Notes: generated by a model not told the origin, from the letters alone. A stretch of DNA of 64,000 nt from Vombatus ursinus (GCF_900497805.2 NW_020954581.1:6062057-6126056), one strand, 5' to 3'. Shown: positions 42,540 to 53,889, numbered from the stretch's first letter. A program made the numbers and translations.

Positions 42540-45500
42540 GGAGGTGGTTTGATATACAAATATTGCCATTTGTATTGAGCATTCTTTAATTTTGCATCCA
42601 CCTCAGTTCTTGCCAAACTCTTCTGTGTCAGGCAGTGTCACCCTGTCCAAAACTGAATGAGCATCAGGCCTCTCGCTTTCCTGCTTACATTCTTCCACAC
42701 AGAGCTTTCTTCATTCTTAGATCCCAGGCGGCGCCTTGTAACCGACTTGTAAATAGCCCAATTCAAGAACCTTTTACCAGCGTATCTCTGCCTCCCAAGC
42801 TTAAGAAACTATTGTATGACCTTTCTGGTTTGTAAGATCAGAGGACTGGAAAACCAGTCTACTACATACAGGGAAAACATGAGGACCCCTGCCTCCAAGG
42901 CCCCTCTCGCCCTTCCCTCCCCCCAAAAAGGCAAAATGAAATCCTTTGAATATACCTCTTTAAATATTTAGTTGGGTATGAAACAATATACAGAAACAGG
43001 AATATATAATAATATATATAATAATCTATATTTTTTTTACAAAGAGAAATAACACTCAATGGAAAAGTTCCATTTTTTTAAAAGTCCCTTACTTTGCAGT
43101 GTTCTACTTTTGTCCATCTATTAAACGTGAAAGGAAATGGGGAGCTGAGATGAGGTAAACCTGGCAACTAAGACCTTACTGTTGACTTATTCAGAGCAGA
43201 TAAATTGAAATAATAAAGAAAGCTGGCAGCTTCCAACAGACTCCGTTATTGCTTAAACCTTTGTTGCAAATTCAAAAGGAATGTATACTTGTAATTCTGT
43301 GTCCCTTTGTACTTTTTTTTTAACTATATATGTTTATGAAGTTTATAGGGGCATACTTACTCCCCTCCTCATAAACACAACACATGCAGTATGTATAGAC
43401 ATTTATATGCCTCCCTATAAGCACATATGGGAAAAGACAAAAATGTCCTTGAAACTCGGATTTCAATTAATTTGAAGAGAGCAGTTTTTTTTTTAAACAA
43501 GTTGAAACTGGAAGGAGACCCTTTACTCTTCCCTTCTCCTTAACCACCTCCACTCCCCAAACATCTCTCAATATTGGAGCGTTAAAATGCTTTTGTTGAT
43601 TTCTTCCCTCCTGAAACTTTAAGTTGTTCCACTTATTTGTCAGCCAGGAAATAAATCTGAGCTTGTTGGTAGCTCCTCTGCACTTCTTCCAATGAACAGA
43701 TTCATTAAGTTTATCTCTAATCTAAAAATCTGTCTTCCTAAACTCAATAAGCACGAAGAATTTCTTCCCTTGTATGGGAATTCTAAGGGTTTTTTTTTTC
43801 CTCAACAGCTTGAATTCCTGTGTTCTGATTAAGATAGATGAAGTATTTGCATCCTATCCATATTCATAATCCTCTTTTACAGAGTCAACCTAAAATACCA
43901 CGTTTGTTGCCCAAGCAGACACAGGCAATGAGACGAAAGGTTTTGTCTGGATGGAGAAGCACTCCACCCCTTTCAAATTCAGGAGAAGAGGTGGTCACTA
44001 GGTGAATTCATGTTGTTAAGAGACCAGAACAATTATTGTTCCCTTTGTGGGGTGACAGAAACTGTAATTAATGATTTCTTCCTTTTCTCCTAAGGAGAAT
44101 AAGAGAGATGTGGAGTTGACAGACATTTTATTAATAGTTTCTGCCAACTTGCCATACATAAAAGGTTTTTATTGGTGGCATTGCCATTTGAGAAAAAAAG
44201 ATTCCTTTTTGATGAAACGTTCAAGATGGTTGTTTTATGGATGAAAAATGAAGGCAATCTGTCTGCTGCCATAGAAAGTTTGGGCTTCCATAATAAAATT
44301 AAAACTCAGCTGACAGTTCTCATTGTGTTATTTAACCATCTGCCTCCTGCTGGTCTAATCAATAATGGCATTATGGTGTCTCTTTTACCTGCTCCTTCTC
44401 TATTTAACCAGAAGACCTGTCAATATCGTGTCTCATGGCTGATTTACTAGAGAGACTGATGATTGACAGCAATGGTGGGGTGTAGTTGGGAGCTGTTGGG
44501 TGGCTTTCATATAGGGGAGCCCACAGGGAGTATCTTAAGGGTCACATTTCAGGAATCCAACCTTCTGTTTCCATTAACAATGGAGGCGCACATCACCTAC
44601 CTCCACTGCTTGCAGCCTTGAAAATTGACTCTGAAAGGAACAATGGGGAACGCAGGCCAAATGACAAGTTCTGTTCACGTCAGGTGCGATTTTCCAAAAT
44701 GCAGAGCTCTGAATAAGCATCTGCATTTCGCTTGCTTAGCAGTTAACAGAAACCACATCTTCCAGATTGTTTTCTTGTCATCTGCACATAAGATCCAAAG
44801 TTTATCTTGAGATCCGCCCCCCCCCCTTCCCTTGCCACATACAATGAAACACTAATTCATACAAGTTTTGCTTTATGGATAACGTGTTGATTAAATGGTT
44901 TCTGTTGATCAATTAAGGGGGAAAACACCTTTGCCCCACAGATTCACAATAAAGCAGTCAGGGCCAGCCACTTTTGCCGCAGCTAACTTAATCCTCCATT
45001 GCCAAAGGGGTGAGAAAAAGAGGAATATTCAATATTTTCTTAGGTCCCGAGATTTCATTGCCTTCTAGGTAGAACCTAATTAGAATGCTGAAACTTTGGG
45101 GGCTCAAGTATCCCAAAGCCTATTGACTGGCTTGACAAATCCACTGACCTCAGTACATTTACAATCACCGTCGTTGTCAATTTTTTCCTCAAAAAGAACT
45201 CTATATTTGTCCGTTTATTTCCTACACTTCCATTTTTTAAAGTCTTAAGAATCCCTCATTTGGGGAAGAAGGGGGGCAGCTGGAAATGTACGACTGGCAC
45301 ATTGATCATCCAGCAGTCATTCCTTTTCTCTGGGAATTTTTATATAAGCTCCCTTATTGGGAATATGCTAATGACATCCGCCATGATTACTGATTTTCTT
45401 TGAATCGTTAGTCCTCTGTGGGCAAAGCAATCAGAAAGGGAGAACAGGAGATTTACTTCTTGCTTGTGTGCCTTCTTCAACCATCTGCTCCATCCCGAGC

Positions 45501-45925
45501 CATTTTAATAAGATCTGCACTTTTCAGATTCTTTGCTCTGTCATTCTCAGGCATTTTAAAGCTTAAAAAGGAGTTAATAGTTATCTATCTGTGTCACAAA
45601 TGTGGAGCTGTGATGCATTCTAAGCACCAACTCAGCCAACCCAGGGTTTACACGGACAGATTAATTTTATTAAAGTAAAAAAAAAAAGAAATTATAATGG
45701 GGCTTAACAGCTTCATTCTTTGGACTGTGTCATTTCAAGACGCCTTGGTTATTAAGGGCTCTGAGCACAGAAGTTGCAAAAAAGAAGAAGAAGAAAAAAA
45801 GAACTGATTTCTTAAAGAAAAGTCTTTTGAAAAAAAAATAATTGTCATTCTCTCTCCTCACAAAAGGAAAATAATACCTTAGGAGAGGAAAAATTGGTGA
45901 AAAGGCAATGGCAATTTACACTTTC
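42540..45925. other. low-repeat island 4, longest repeat-free interval
   Basis: About 3.4 kb in which I recognise no SINE, LINE or DNA transposon, only short homopolymers (C run at 44819-44826, A runs near 45676 and 45780-45840). Sequence is complex with homeodomain-type AT words, for example ctaatcaataatggcattat at 44355 and gttgattaaatggtttctgt at 44887. Short frames such as 44172-44450 carry no domain. The best candidate in the window for enhancer-type constraint, by inference. Confidence 0.5.
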
Positions 45926-45929
45926 GAAA

Positions 45930-46110
45930 AAGCAGCTTGGTACAGCCTCATGAAAACTGGATTGGGAGTCAGGAAACTCATATTCAACTTATGTCAGTGA
46001 CTGCCTGGGTAACCATTCTGGGCCTCAGTTTCCTCAGAAAGGAAACTGAGGACAAGATTGGTCAGCTGGGCTCTCTGGGGCTTTTTTGCATTAGCATTCT
46101 ATAATTTTTG
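45930..46110 (+). repeat. MIR SINE
   Basis: gattgggagtcaggaaactc, ctgggcctcagtttcctcag. Confidence 0.85.
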
Positions 46111-46129
46111 ATTCTAGTATTTATTCATC

Positions 46130-46271
46130 TCATAGATGAGGGAAGTTGTTTTCTTGAGTACTCATTTACTGTGTGATCCTGGGCAAGTCACTTGACTTTT
46201 CTGAATGTCAGATACCTCATTATAAAATGCAGATAGTAGTATTTATGGGACCCAACTTACAGGGTTGTTCA
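46130..46271 (+). repeat. MIR SINE, left part of a split copy
   Basis: ctgtgtgatcctgggcaagt, caacttacagggttgttc, then a reverse L2 interrupts. Confidence 0.85.
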
Positions 46272-46612
46272 ATATATCTGCAAGCATTTATCAAGCACTT
46301 ATTAAGTTCTAGAGATTGTATTAAGCAATAGGGAAGACAAAGACAAAAATGAAACAACCTCTGCCCTCAAAGAGTTAACACATGCAAGCATATAAAATAC
46401 ATATTCAGAAGAAATACAAGGCAATTTCTAGAGGAAGACATGACCAGCTGAAGAGATCAGGAAAGGCTTCATGTAGGAGTCAGTGTTAGACCTAAAGCCA
46501 AGGATTCTAAGAGGAATTGATGAGAATGGGGTGCATTGCAGGCATTGAGCAAAGCCAGTGCTAAGGTATGGAGATGAGGGATGGAATTTCCTATGTGAAG
46601 AATAGCAAGATG
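46272..46612 (-). repeat. L2 LINE 3' region inserted in a MIR
   Basis: Reverse tail: gcaagcatttatcaagcact, tctgccctcaaagagttaac, atcaggaaaggcttcatgta. The MIR continues on its right. Confidence 0.88.
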
Positions 46613-46685
46613 GGATGACACGTTCAAAGAGCCTTGCAAAACTCCGAGCACTATATAAATTTCACATATTATTGTTACTTTATGT
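46613..46685 (+). repeat. MIR SINE, right part of a split copy
   Basis: aaagagccttgcaaaactcc, gagcactatataaatttcac, attattgtta end. Confidence 0.8.
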
Positions 46686-46687
46686 TA

Positions 46688-46950
46688 TTGTTGTTGTTCA
46701 GTTGTTTTCAGTCCTATCTGACTCTTTGTGGCCCCATTTGGGGTTTTCTTGGCAAAGATACTGGAATGGTTTGCCCTTTCCTTCTCCAGCCCATTTTACA
46801 GATAAGAAAACTAAGGTAAATTGGATTAAGTGACTTGCCCAGGGTCCAACAGCTAGTAAGTGTCTGAGGCCAGATTTAAACTCAGGAAGATGAGTCTTCC
46901 TGACACCAAACCCAGCACGGCTCTCTATCCACTGTGCCACCTAACTGCCC
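46688..46950 (-). repeat. Mar-1 SINE, full length
   Basis: ttgttgttgttcagttg tail, gccccatttggggttttctt, gtgacttgcccagggtccaa, head complement tatccactgtgccacctaac. The TTGTTG tail directly abuts the MIR end. Confidence 0.95.
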
Positions 46951-47470
46951 AATTATTTTTTCTATTTTCATTATATTTCAGGCACCCTCAACTTTAATGC
47001 CTCGCTTCAGGAGAGGCAACCAGAGTCTCCCCATTACAGTGTTGAAAAATAATAATTTTCCTGAACTTTAAAAATGAGGACACCCATGTTTTATTCTCAT
47101 TTACACAGAAAGGGCAGATCTCAAAAAATGTTTTTGATTGATTGAAGCTACTCTTCTACTTCAGTGAGAAAACTTCAGCAAGATTCTGACAGTGCCAGGA
47201 AGACAGAGATAACTTAATATGCAGAGAAGATGGTTAGAGAGAGTTTGCAAAATGGGGAGGTATTAGACCACCAAACATTGTCAAAACATGAAGGAACCAT
47301 CAACTAGTCATGGCAACCCTCTTTGGTATTTGTCTCATTTAGATGGAAAAAAAAGTCATCACGGTAAAAATGTTTCCCAGAGTTGCTTGGTCTTGTCACT
47401 TTTATTCAAAACTTTCTTTCCCCTCCTTAACTGCTTACTACATCATATTCACATCATCCTAGATCTAGAG
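46951..47470. other. unique segment, no gene seen
   Basis: I see no recognised repeat or credible frame. Confidence 0.4.
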
Positions 47471-47471
47471 A

Positions 47472-47501
47472 GATCATTTGTTAAGCATTTACTATGTGCC
47501 A
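47472..47501 (-). repeat. L2 LINE tail, left of an inserted L2
   Basis: ttgttaagcatttactatgt, then gccag. The rest of this reverse tail starts at 47736. Confidence 0.75.
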
Positions 47502-47735
47502 GCTTTTCCTGACCTCCGGTAATGTGAGAGACTTTCCTCTGTTGATTATCTCCAATTTATTCTGTATATCTCTTGCTTGTACTTAAATCATTTGTATGTT
47601 GTCTCCTCCATTAGATTATGAGCTCCTCGAAACAGGGCCCATCTTTGGCCTTTCTTTCTAACTCTAATCCTTACCCTAATCAGCATTTAGCACAGGGCTT
47701 GAAACTGAGTATGTGCTTAATAAATCTTTATTGAA
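47502..47735 (+). repeat. L2 LINE 3' end inserted in an opposite L2
   Basis: Sense tail: cttttcctgacctccggtaa, attatgagctcctcgaaaca, gtgcttaataaatctttatt. Placed between the two parts of a reverse L2. Confidence 0.88.
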
Positions 47736-47830
47736 TATGTGGTGCAGAGGATATAAGTACAAGCTAGAAAGACAATCCCTGCTTTCAGGGAGTTTACATT
47801 CTAATGGGAGAAGACAATAATAAAGGGGTG
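47736..47830 (-). repeat. L2 LINE tail, right of an inserted L2
   Basis: gcagaggatataagtacaag, tttcagggagtttacattct. Confidence 0.85.
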
Positions 47831-47867
47831 CTAGAAAGCTGAGGAGGGTGTATATGGCAGTGTCTAA

Positions 47868-48043
47868 AAAGAGACCTCAGAGATCATTTGGTCCAAACCA
47901 TCCATTCTACAGATGAGGAAACCGACACCCAGAGAGGTAAAACTATGTGGGCTTCATTACACAGGTAGCCAGTGGTAGGGCTCAGATGTGCACTTAGATA
48001 CATTGTCTACAAGATCAGCACACTTTCCACCATGCTGCTGCTG
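47868..48043 (-). repeat. MIR/Ther-type SINE
   Basis: gacctcagagatcatttggt, cagatgaggaaaccgacacc. Confidence 0.9.
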
Positions 48044-48102
48044 TTCAGTAGTTTCAGTCATTTCTACTTTATACAGGCGCTGGTGCTAGAGATAAAAAGA
48101 TG

Positions 48103-48338
48103 TTGTTCAGTCATATCCAATTCTTTGTGACCCCATTTGGGGTTTTCTTGGCAAAGATACTGGAGTGGTTTGCCATTTCCTTTTCCAGCTCATTTTACAA
48201 ATGAGGAAACTGAGGCAAACAGGGTTAAGTGACTTGCCCAGGGTCACACAGCTGGTGTCTGAGGCTGGATTTGAACTCAAGTCCTCCTGACTCCGGGGTC
48301 AGTGTTGTGTATCCATTGTGTCACCCAGATACCTCATA
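48103..48338 (-). repeat. Mar-1 SINE, near full length
   Basis: gttgttcagtcatatccaat, gtgaccccatttggggtttt, gtgacttgcccagggtcaca, gtgtcacccagatacctc. Confidence 0.95.
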
Positions 48339-48489
48339 GCTTTCCACTATAGCATCCTGAGTATTACTTCCCTACATCTTACTTTAATGCCTCATACAAG
48401 TATGCTGGTGATCCAGGTTGTCAGGACCTGTATCAGTGGAGCAAAAGCTCTGGCAGGGTTGACCAAGGATGAATTGTAGACTTGCTGAC

Positions 48490-48560
48490 CATATATATAT
48501 GTGTGTGTATATATATATATATGTATGTATGTATATGTATATGTATATGTATATTTATGT
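48490..48560 (+). repeat. (AT)n/(GTAT)n microsatellite
   Basis: Alternating AT, TG and TATG units. Confidence 0.95.
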
Positions 48561-48582
48561 ATGGATATAATATATAATATAA

Positions 48583-48637
48583 TACAAATAGACCACTTTT
48601 GAGGAATAGGACTAAAAATAGTAAAGCCCAAGCATTC
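48583..48637 (+). repeat. 55-bp direct repeat, copy 1
   Basis: Begins tacaaatagaccacttttga and ends agcattc. It recurs at 49535-49589 with four mismatches. The flanking sequence is not shared. Confidence 0.9.
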
Positions 48638-48767
48638 GAAGAATCAGCCTAGCTAATGTGGAGAGGCCCATCATCCAAAAGTTGACTACCAGGTGAGCAG
48701 TTTCCTCAACCACAGAAACAAGGGAGAGACACCATAGAGACAAAAGACAACCAACAAAGAAAAACAA

Positions 48768-48915
48768 TGGTTCTAGACTCAGAGGACCTAGATACAAATC
48801 TTACCTCTGCAGCAGGAGGTAAATTCCTTAACCTCTCTGTTTCTCACTTTCCTCATCTGTAAAAATAAGGGAGTCGAGCAGACAGTTTCTGAAGTCTCAT
48901 ACAGCTTCACATTAA
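48768..48915 (+). repeat. MIR/Ther-type SINE
   Basis: ccttaacctctctgtttctc, cctcatctgtaaaaataagg. Confidence 0.85.
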
Positions 48916-48987
48916 TGCTTTCAGGATGTCCTAAACCATGTAATAGTTGTGATATTTGGGTCGTTGAAAGGAGTACCCGCATTGATA

Positions 48988-49055
48988 CAAACTTAAGCTC
49001 TTTGAAAGCAGGGGCTGTTTTGTTTCTGTATCACCAGTGCCTGTGCCAAGCTCAG
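48988..49055 (+). repeat. L2 LINE 3' fragment
   Basis: acttaagctctttgaaagca, tgtatcaccagtgcctgtgc. A T run follows. Confidence 0.75.
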
Positions 49056-49915
49056 TCTTTTTTTTTTTTTCAGAAGTTTTTAAGTGAAGGAGACAAATTG
49101 GTGAGATTAGGGAGGGAGAAGAAGTTTAAGCTGCCTAGATTTTCAGGAAATCATTTGGAGAAGACCCCTTCCATCTTGGCAACTTGACAAGTGGTTCACA
49201 CCTAGCGGAGAAGATCTCTCCTCACCTCATTTGTTTGTGAAACTGCTAGCTTACTGGGTGAGTGACCGCTGAGCCTTCTGGCACTTATGTCTCACTACTT
49301 GGCAGGCTTTCTCTGGCAGCCATTGCTGATGGGAGTTCTTGGTTCTCTTGGATAATGCAGACTTCTTACAAACAAGATAGCAAAGCCAGGACCTAAATAG
49401 CAATGACCACATTGCTAGGATTCAGCTGACCAGAGACAAACTCACTCTCAAAATAGTCTCCCCTCCCTTCCTTCCACACACCCCAACAAAGGGAAGAGAC
49501 CTAGAGGCACTCTGTCTTATCTTTTGATGTATTATACAAATAGACCACTTTTGAGAAATAGAACTAAAAATAGGAAAGCCCGAGCATTCCTTAATATTTC
49601 ATGAGATAAGATCTCAAGGACCTGAAATTAAAGGTAGGCAGGTAGCCAATGATGTATGGGAGAGAAATGTGGGCCTTGGTTTGATGGACAGCATAGATTC
49701 TCTCATGGGGAGGAGGCAGGGAGGAAGGAGCCTCTGGCTCTCAGCTGCCATGATGCACTGCATCGCACTTGAGACCTGATATTATACCAGTTTAGAAGTA
49801 GTTTGCTTCAGCATTCAACTTCTCGCTGTCTTTTCAAAAATATTCCATTTATACACAATGAGTTGGAGTGAAGTCCCTAAATCATCTGGCAATAGTTCAA
49901 GCTACAGAAAACTTG
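49056..49915. other. mostly unique segment, no gene seen
   Basis: Contains copy 2 of the 55-bp repeat and no recognised interspersed element. Confidence 0.4.
49535..49589 (+). repeat. 55-bp direct repeat, copy 2
   Basis: Matches 48583-48637 at 51 of 55 positions by eye, 952 bp downstream in the same orientation. Confidence 0.9.
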
Positions 49916-49929
49916 GAGTGCAGAATAAT

Positions 49930-50042
49930 CTCCCTCCTCCACCTGGTCCTTGTGCTCCTCTTCCCTCCTCCTCTTCCCTTCTTCCTCCCCCCTTTCTTCT
50001 CCTTCTCCTCCTTCTCTTCCTCTTCCTCCTACTTTCTCCCCT
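49930..50042 (+). repeat. CT/CTC-rich tract
   Basis: CTCCTC, CTTCTC and CCTCTT units. The Leu/Pro/Ser-rich frames across it are composition artefacts. Confidence 0.92.
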
Positions 50043-50255
50043 ACCTCCCAGAAATATTGCAGATATTTCATGTATAATCTTGCCATTATTCCTTAAAATT
50101 GTTTTTATTAATCAATAATTTTTCAAGCTCACAATCATTCTTCATTCCTTCCTCTAGCCTTAGAAGGAGTAGTCTTTCTTCATAAGGCCAACTCTTTTCC
50201 CTGTGATATTGATCCCACATTTTCCTGTTTCCTCTGGGAGCTTGTCCCTTCAACA

Positions 50256-50370
50256 ATAGAATCATAGATCTAGAATTCAAAAGGACCTCAGAGACCATTT
50301 AATCTAACCCACTTATTTTATAGATGAGGAAACTGAGGCTCAGGGAGATTAAGTGACTTTCCTAATATTA
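50256..50370 (-). repeat. MIR/Ther-type SINE, truncated
   Basis: aatcatagatctagaattca, agatgaggaaactgaggctc, ending at ctttcctaatatt where the next SINE starts. Confidence 0.88.
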
Positions 50371-50575
50371 TAGGATCATAGTTCTAAAGCCAGAAGGGGC
50401 TCCAGGGGCCATTTAGTACAACTCTCTTATTTTACAGATGAGAGAACTGAGGCCTGGAGAGGTTTAGTGACTTGTCCAAGGTTGCACAGGTAATAAACAT
50501 CAGAAGAAGGATATGGACTCAGGTCCTCTGACTCATGGAGAATCAGTATCTTTTCCAGTGGACCACACTTTATCC
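50371..50575 (-). repeat. MIR/Ther-type SINE, near full length
   Basis: ggatcatagttctaaagcca, cagatgagagaactgaggcc, ttccagtggaccacact. Same orientation as the copy before it, so either tandem duplication or one SINE inserted in another. Confidence 0.9.
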
Positions 50576-50970
50576 CAACACCCCCATTCTTTCTTTATCT
50601 CTTGGTTTTCTCCCCAACTGTGTATGAACACACACAGGTTTCCTTTATTCTGAAGAAACCTTTATTTAACCATGCCATTCCATCAAATTATCATTTTATA
50701 TCTCTCCTGTCTTTCATAGACCAACTCCTAGAAAAAAAAGCCATCCACATTTATTATTTTCACTTTCTCTCCTCACACTTAAAAAAAAAAAAAGTATAGA
50801 TAGGCTTAAAAAACCAAACCATCACTACCACTTCCCAGGAAGCTTTCTAAGACTAGAAGTGGCAAGCAGTTTAGTAGGGTAGCTTCCTCACCAGGATTTC
50901 CCTACGCAGATAAAATCACAGGTGTAGACAAATCACTTTCCAAACAATAAATACTGTTAAGCAAAACAAA
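50576..50970. other. unique segment, no gene seen
   Basis: An A run at 50780-50793. No recognised interspersed repeat. Confidence 0.4.
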
Positions 50971-50974
50971 TCCA

Positions 50975-51375
50975 CTTGCCTTTACTTCTTTAAAATCACA
51001 TTTTATTGTTCTTTATTCTTTTTGAATTTTTTATTATGAGATTAGGCAACATGAACAAACACTATGTGGAGAGCAGAAAAGTGGATTGTTTATGAAACTG
51101 ACTTTCAATTTTGCACTATTTGCTTTTTTTGAAATGTGTACTAAATTTCACACAATAGTAGCACTACTTTGCTTCTTGTCTGTGTTCCTTTCTGAAGCTC
51201 CTTCTGCTCACTTGTATGCATTTGAAAAAATACTTCATTGAAGTCTTTTTCCTTCCCTTCTCTTCCCTTCTCTTTTCTCTTCCATCCATTTCATGACCCA
51301 ATTCCTCCCCACCCTCCTTAGACGCCCTTTCTTGTAACCAATAAACATAATCAGGGAAAATAAACCAACACACTG
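50975..51375 (-). repeat. L1 LINE 3' UTR, left part
   Basis: Diverged antisense L1 3' UTR: tcttgtaaccaataaacata, aaaataaaccaacacactga. Interrupted by an L2 tail and resumed at 51605. Confidence 0.6.
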
Positions 51376-51377
51376 AC

Positions 51378-51603
51378 TATATCTACAGGAAGTCTTTCCT
51401 GATTTCCTTGATTTTTCTTGTGTTGTTTATTTCCAATTTACCATTGATGTAGCTTGTTTGTACATAGTTGTTCATTTGCTGTCTCCTTCATTAGACTGTG
51501 AGCTCCTTTAGAGCAAGGACTTTACTTTTCTTCCCATCCTTAGCATTTATCACAGCACCTGGCACACAGTAGGTGCTTAATAAATGTTTACTGACTGACT
51601 GAA
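51378..51603 (+). repeat. L2 LINE 3' end inside the L1
   Basis: aggaagtctttcctgatttc, attagactgtgagctccttt, gcacacagtaggtgcttaat, ending tgactgactgaa. Confidence 0.92.
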
Positions 51604-51604
51604 G

Positions 51605-51830
51605 ATACATATAGCATTCTGTACTTCAGTTCCTTTACCTCTCTACCAAGAGGCAGGAAGACTCATCAGCCTTCTGAAATTATGATTGGTTACTACGTTG
51701 GTCAGAGTTTTGATGACTTTACAAGTTGTTTTCCTTTATGTTACTGTGGTCATGTAAATTATTCTCCTAGTTCTCCTCACTCCAATCTGCATCATCCTTA
51801 ATCCATTATATTTTATCCACATGTGGAGAT
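51605..51830 (-). repeat. L1 LINE 3' UTR, right part
   Basis: agaggcaggaagactcatca, tgattggttactacgttggt, ctcctagttctcctcactcc. This is the part normally next to the segment at 50975-51375. Confidence 0.78.
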
Positions 51831-52605
51831 ATGTACATCATGAAATTAAAAGCACATTTGGCACATATAACTTCAGAGTTTAGAGCCACAGATAGAAGGA
51901 GGCTTTTGCACCATTCACAAGCATTCTCTTTGTCTAAACAAATTCCTTTCCTATTTAGTTCTAGGATAGTGGGGCGGGGGGAATCCAGAGAGCAGGTTTA
52001 TTCACTAGTCTTTACACAGCCAAATTTCCCATTGACGTCAGCAGTGATTCTGCCTGCCTAAGCATATCAAAATAGGAGCACAAATTTAAAAAAGATGAAA
52101 AAAGCCCAGCTCTTAAAAACTTTGGAACACAGAATATCAAATACTGTATCCAATGCTGATATTTTTATTTACTTGAAATCAGTTTCTACAAATTTAGAAA
52201 TGATGCTTTCTGGGTTGGAAAAATCACTGCTATTTCTCAGTGATTATATGCATGTATGCAAATCCTTCTAGGCACAAATGTTTCTCCTCTGCCAACCCAC
52301 CTTCCCCCTCTCCTCTCAGAGCCAGTCTAGATACCTGTGTAGTCTATATCATTGAGTGTTTTATTACATTTTCTTCCCCATGTGGTCTGGGTCAATATAC
52401 TGTCATTATCAGAATAAAGGTCTTTTTCATTTAACTGGATTTTGAGCTTATGAAATATGCACAAAACCTATGTGAAACTTGATATTAAAGAAATGAATGA
52501 TATTAAAGAAGTGAATGTGATTTTCAGGCATTCTTCCAATCTTTTACAAAGATGCTTGTGTAAGTACTGACTCCCCCTAAGGTACACATACAAGATTTCT
52601 TTGTT
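51831..52605. other. unique segment, no gene seen
   Basis: No recognised repeat. A tandem pair (gatattaaagaaatgaatga, gatattaaagaagtgaatgt) lies at about 52480-52520. No gene. Confidence 0.4.
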
Positions 52606-52688
52606 TCAATTCAATTCAATTCGTTTCGATTCATTAGGATGGGTTAGGTTGGGTCAGTTCAGTTCAGTTCAATTCAATTCAATTTAAC
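52606..52688 (+). repeat. degenerate TTCAA/TTCAG pentamer repeat
   Basis: ttcaattcaattcaattcg, a variant GGTTA/GGTTG block, then ttcagttcagttcaattcaa. It precedes a short reverse L2 tail and may have grown from its TTCAA start. Confidence 0.9.
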
Positions 52689-52743
52689 TCACATAAAGTA
52701 TCTACTTTGTATCATGCCCTAGTGTTGGGTGCTGGAGTTAAAA

Positions 52744-52976
52744 GGTTGTCTGATCCTTCACAGCCCCATTTGGAGTTTTCTTGGCAGAGATACTGGTTTA
52801 CCATTTTCTTTTCCAAGTCATTTTTACAGATGAGGAAACTGAGGCAAACAGGGTTAAGTGACTTGCCTAGGGTCACACAGCTAGTAAGTATCTGAGGCCA
52901 GATTTGAACTTAGGAAGAAAAGTTTTCCTGACTCTAGGCCTAGGCACTCTATCCACTGAGCCACCTGGCTGCTCCA
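52744..52976 (-). repeat. Mar-1 SINE, near full length
   Basis: cagccccatttggagttttc, cagatgaggaaactgaggca, tatccactgagccacctggc. Confidence 0.93.
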
Positions 52977-53239
52977 ATAAAAAAAGATTAAGAATGAAAA
53001 AACAAGAGCACAAATTATTGTATATAATATCAGAGGTTAGCATCATTATGTCATGTCCAGACTTTTAAAGAGCTTTTTTTCTAGTCTTCTAGACAAAAAA
53101 AAAAAAAACGACCTTTTTTATTTAGTTCTAGGATAGGCATAGCTACTAAACCAGTGATTTCATTTAGTGGAGTATAGGGAACTCCCTCACTTCGAAGTTG
53201 GCACCTACTTTGTAACGTAAGAGTCTTAGAGAGTCACCC

Positions 53240-53358
53240 AATGTACTGAGAGGTTAAATGTCCAGTGACACATAGCCTATATGTATCAGAGGTGGTATCA
53301 GAGGAACCCAGAGCCTCCTGGCTCGAAGGTGAGCACTCTATCCACTGTGCCTCAGTCA
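53240..53358 (-). repeat. MIR-type SINE fragment
   Basis: Diverged reverse copy ending in the head complement gcactctatccactgtgcct. Confidence 0.75.
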
Positions 53359-53409
53359 TAGACCAGGAGGTGGGGTGAAGGATCCAGGGAGAAGGTTTAT
53401 TCACTAATC

Positions 53410-53550
53410 ATTATTCAATTCATTTTAATTCCAGTTCATATTAAGAGCCTAGCTATATTTGCCACTGTTAGGTCCTATGGATAGCATAGCAAAAATGAGA
53501 CAGTCCCTGCTGTCAGTAAGCTTTCTAGGGAGAAACAACATGTATATAGA
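53410..53550 (-). repeat. L2 LINE 3' end
   Basis: ttcaattcattttaattcca, gagacagtccctgctgtcag, agggagaaacaacatgta. Confidence 0.75.
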
Positions 53551-53566
53551 GAACTCAATCAATGAA

Positions 53567-53588
53567 CACACACACACACACACATACA
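53567..53588 (+). repeat. (CA)n microsatellite
   Basis: About ten CA units. Confidence 0.92.
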
Positions 53589-53889
53589 CGATCAACATGA
53601 TTTTGTTTTGTTTTCTTATTAATTCAAAGGGCATTTCCAGCTTCAAGGGAGTACTCAAAGAACTCAGCCAAACATGTCATCTAAGAACTGGAGGAGAACT
53701 GAAAGATGATCTCTTCTAATCCTCATTTTATAGATGAGGAAACTGATGTCCATGATTAAAAGCATCAATTGGGGGGAAAGGTTAAAAAAAAAACAAGGGT
53801 GTTAACTAACTTTAAAAATTCTCATTTAAAGAGATTCCTATTGAGATTCATTGCAAGTTATCCAGTCCTTTCTTTTGCACTTATCACAT

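Noticed and set aside
52606-52690. Considered as a CRISPR-like or regulatory array
   Set aside because: Simple pentamer repeat with no spacers, in a mammalian setting.
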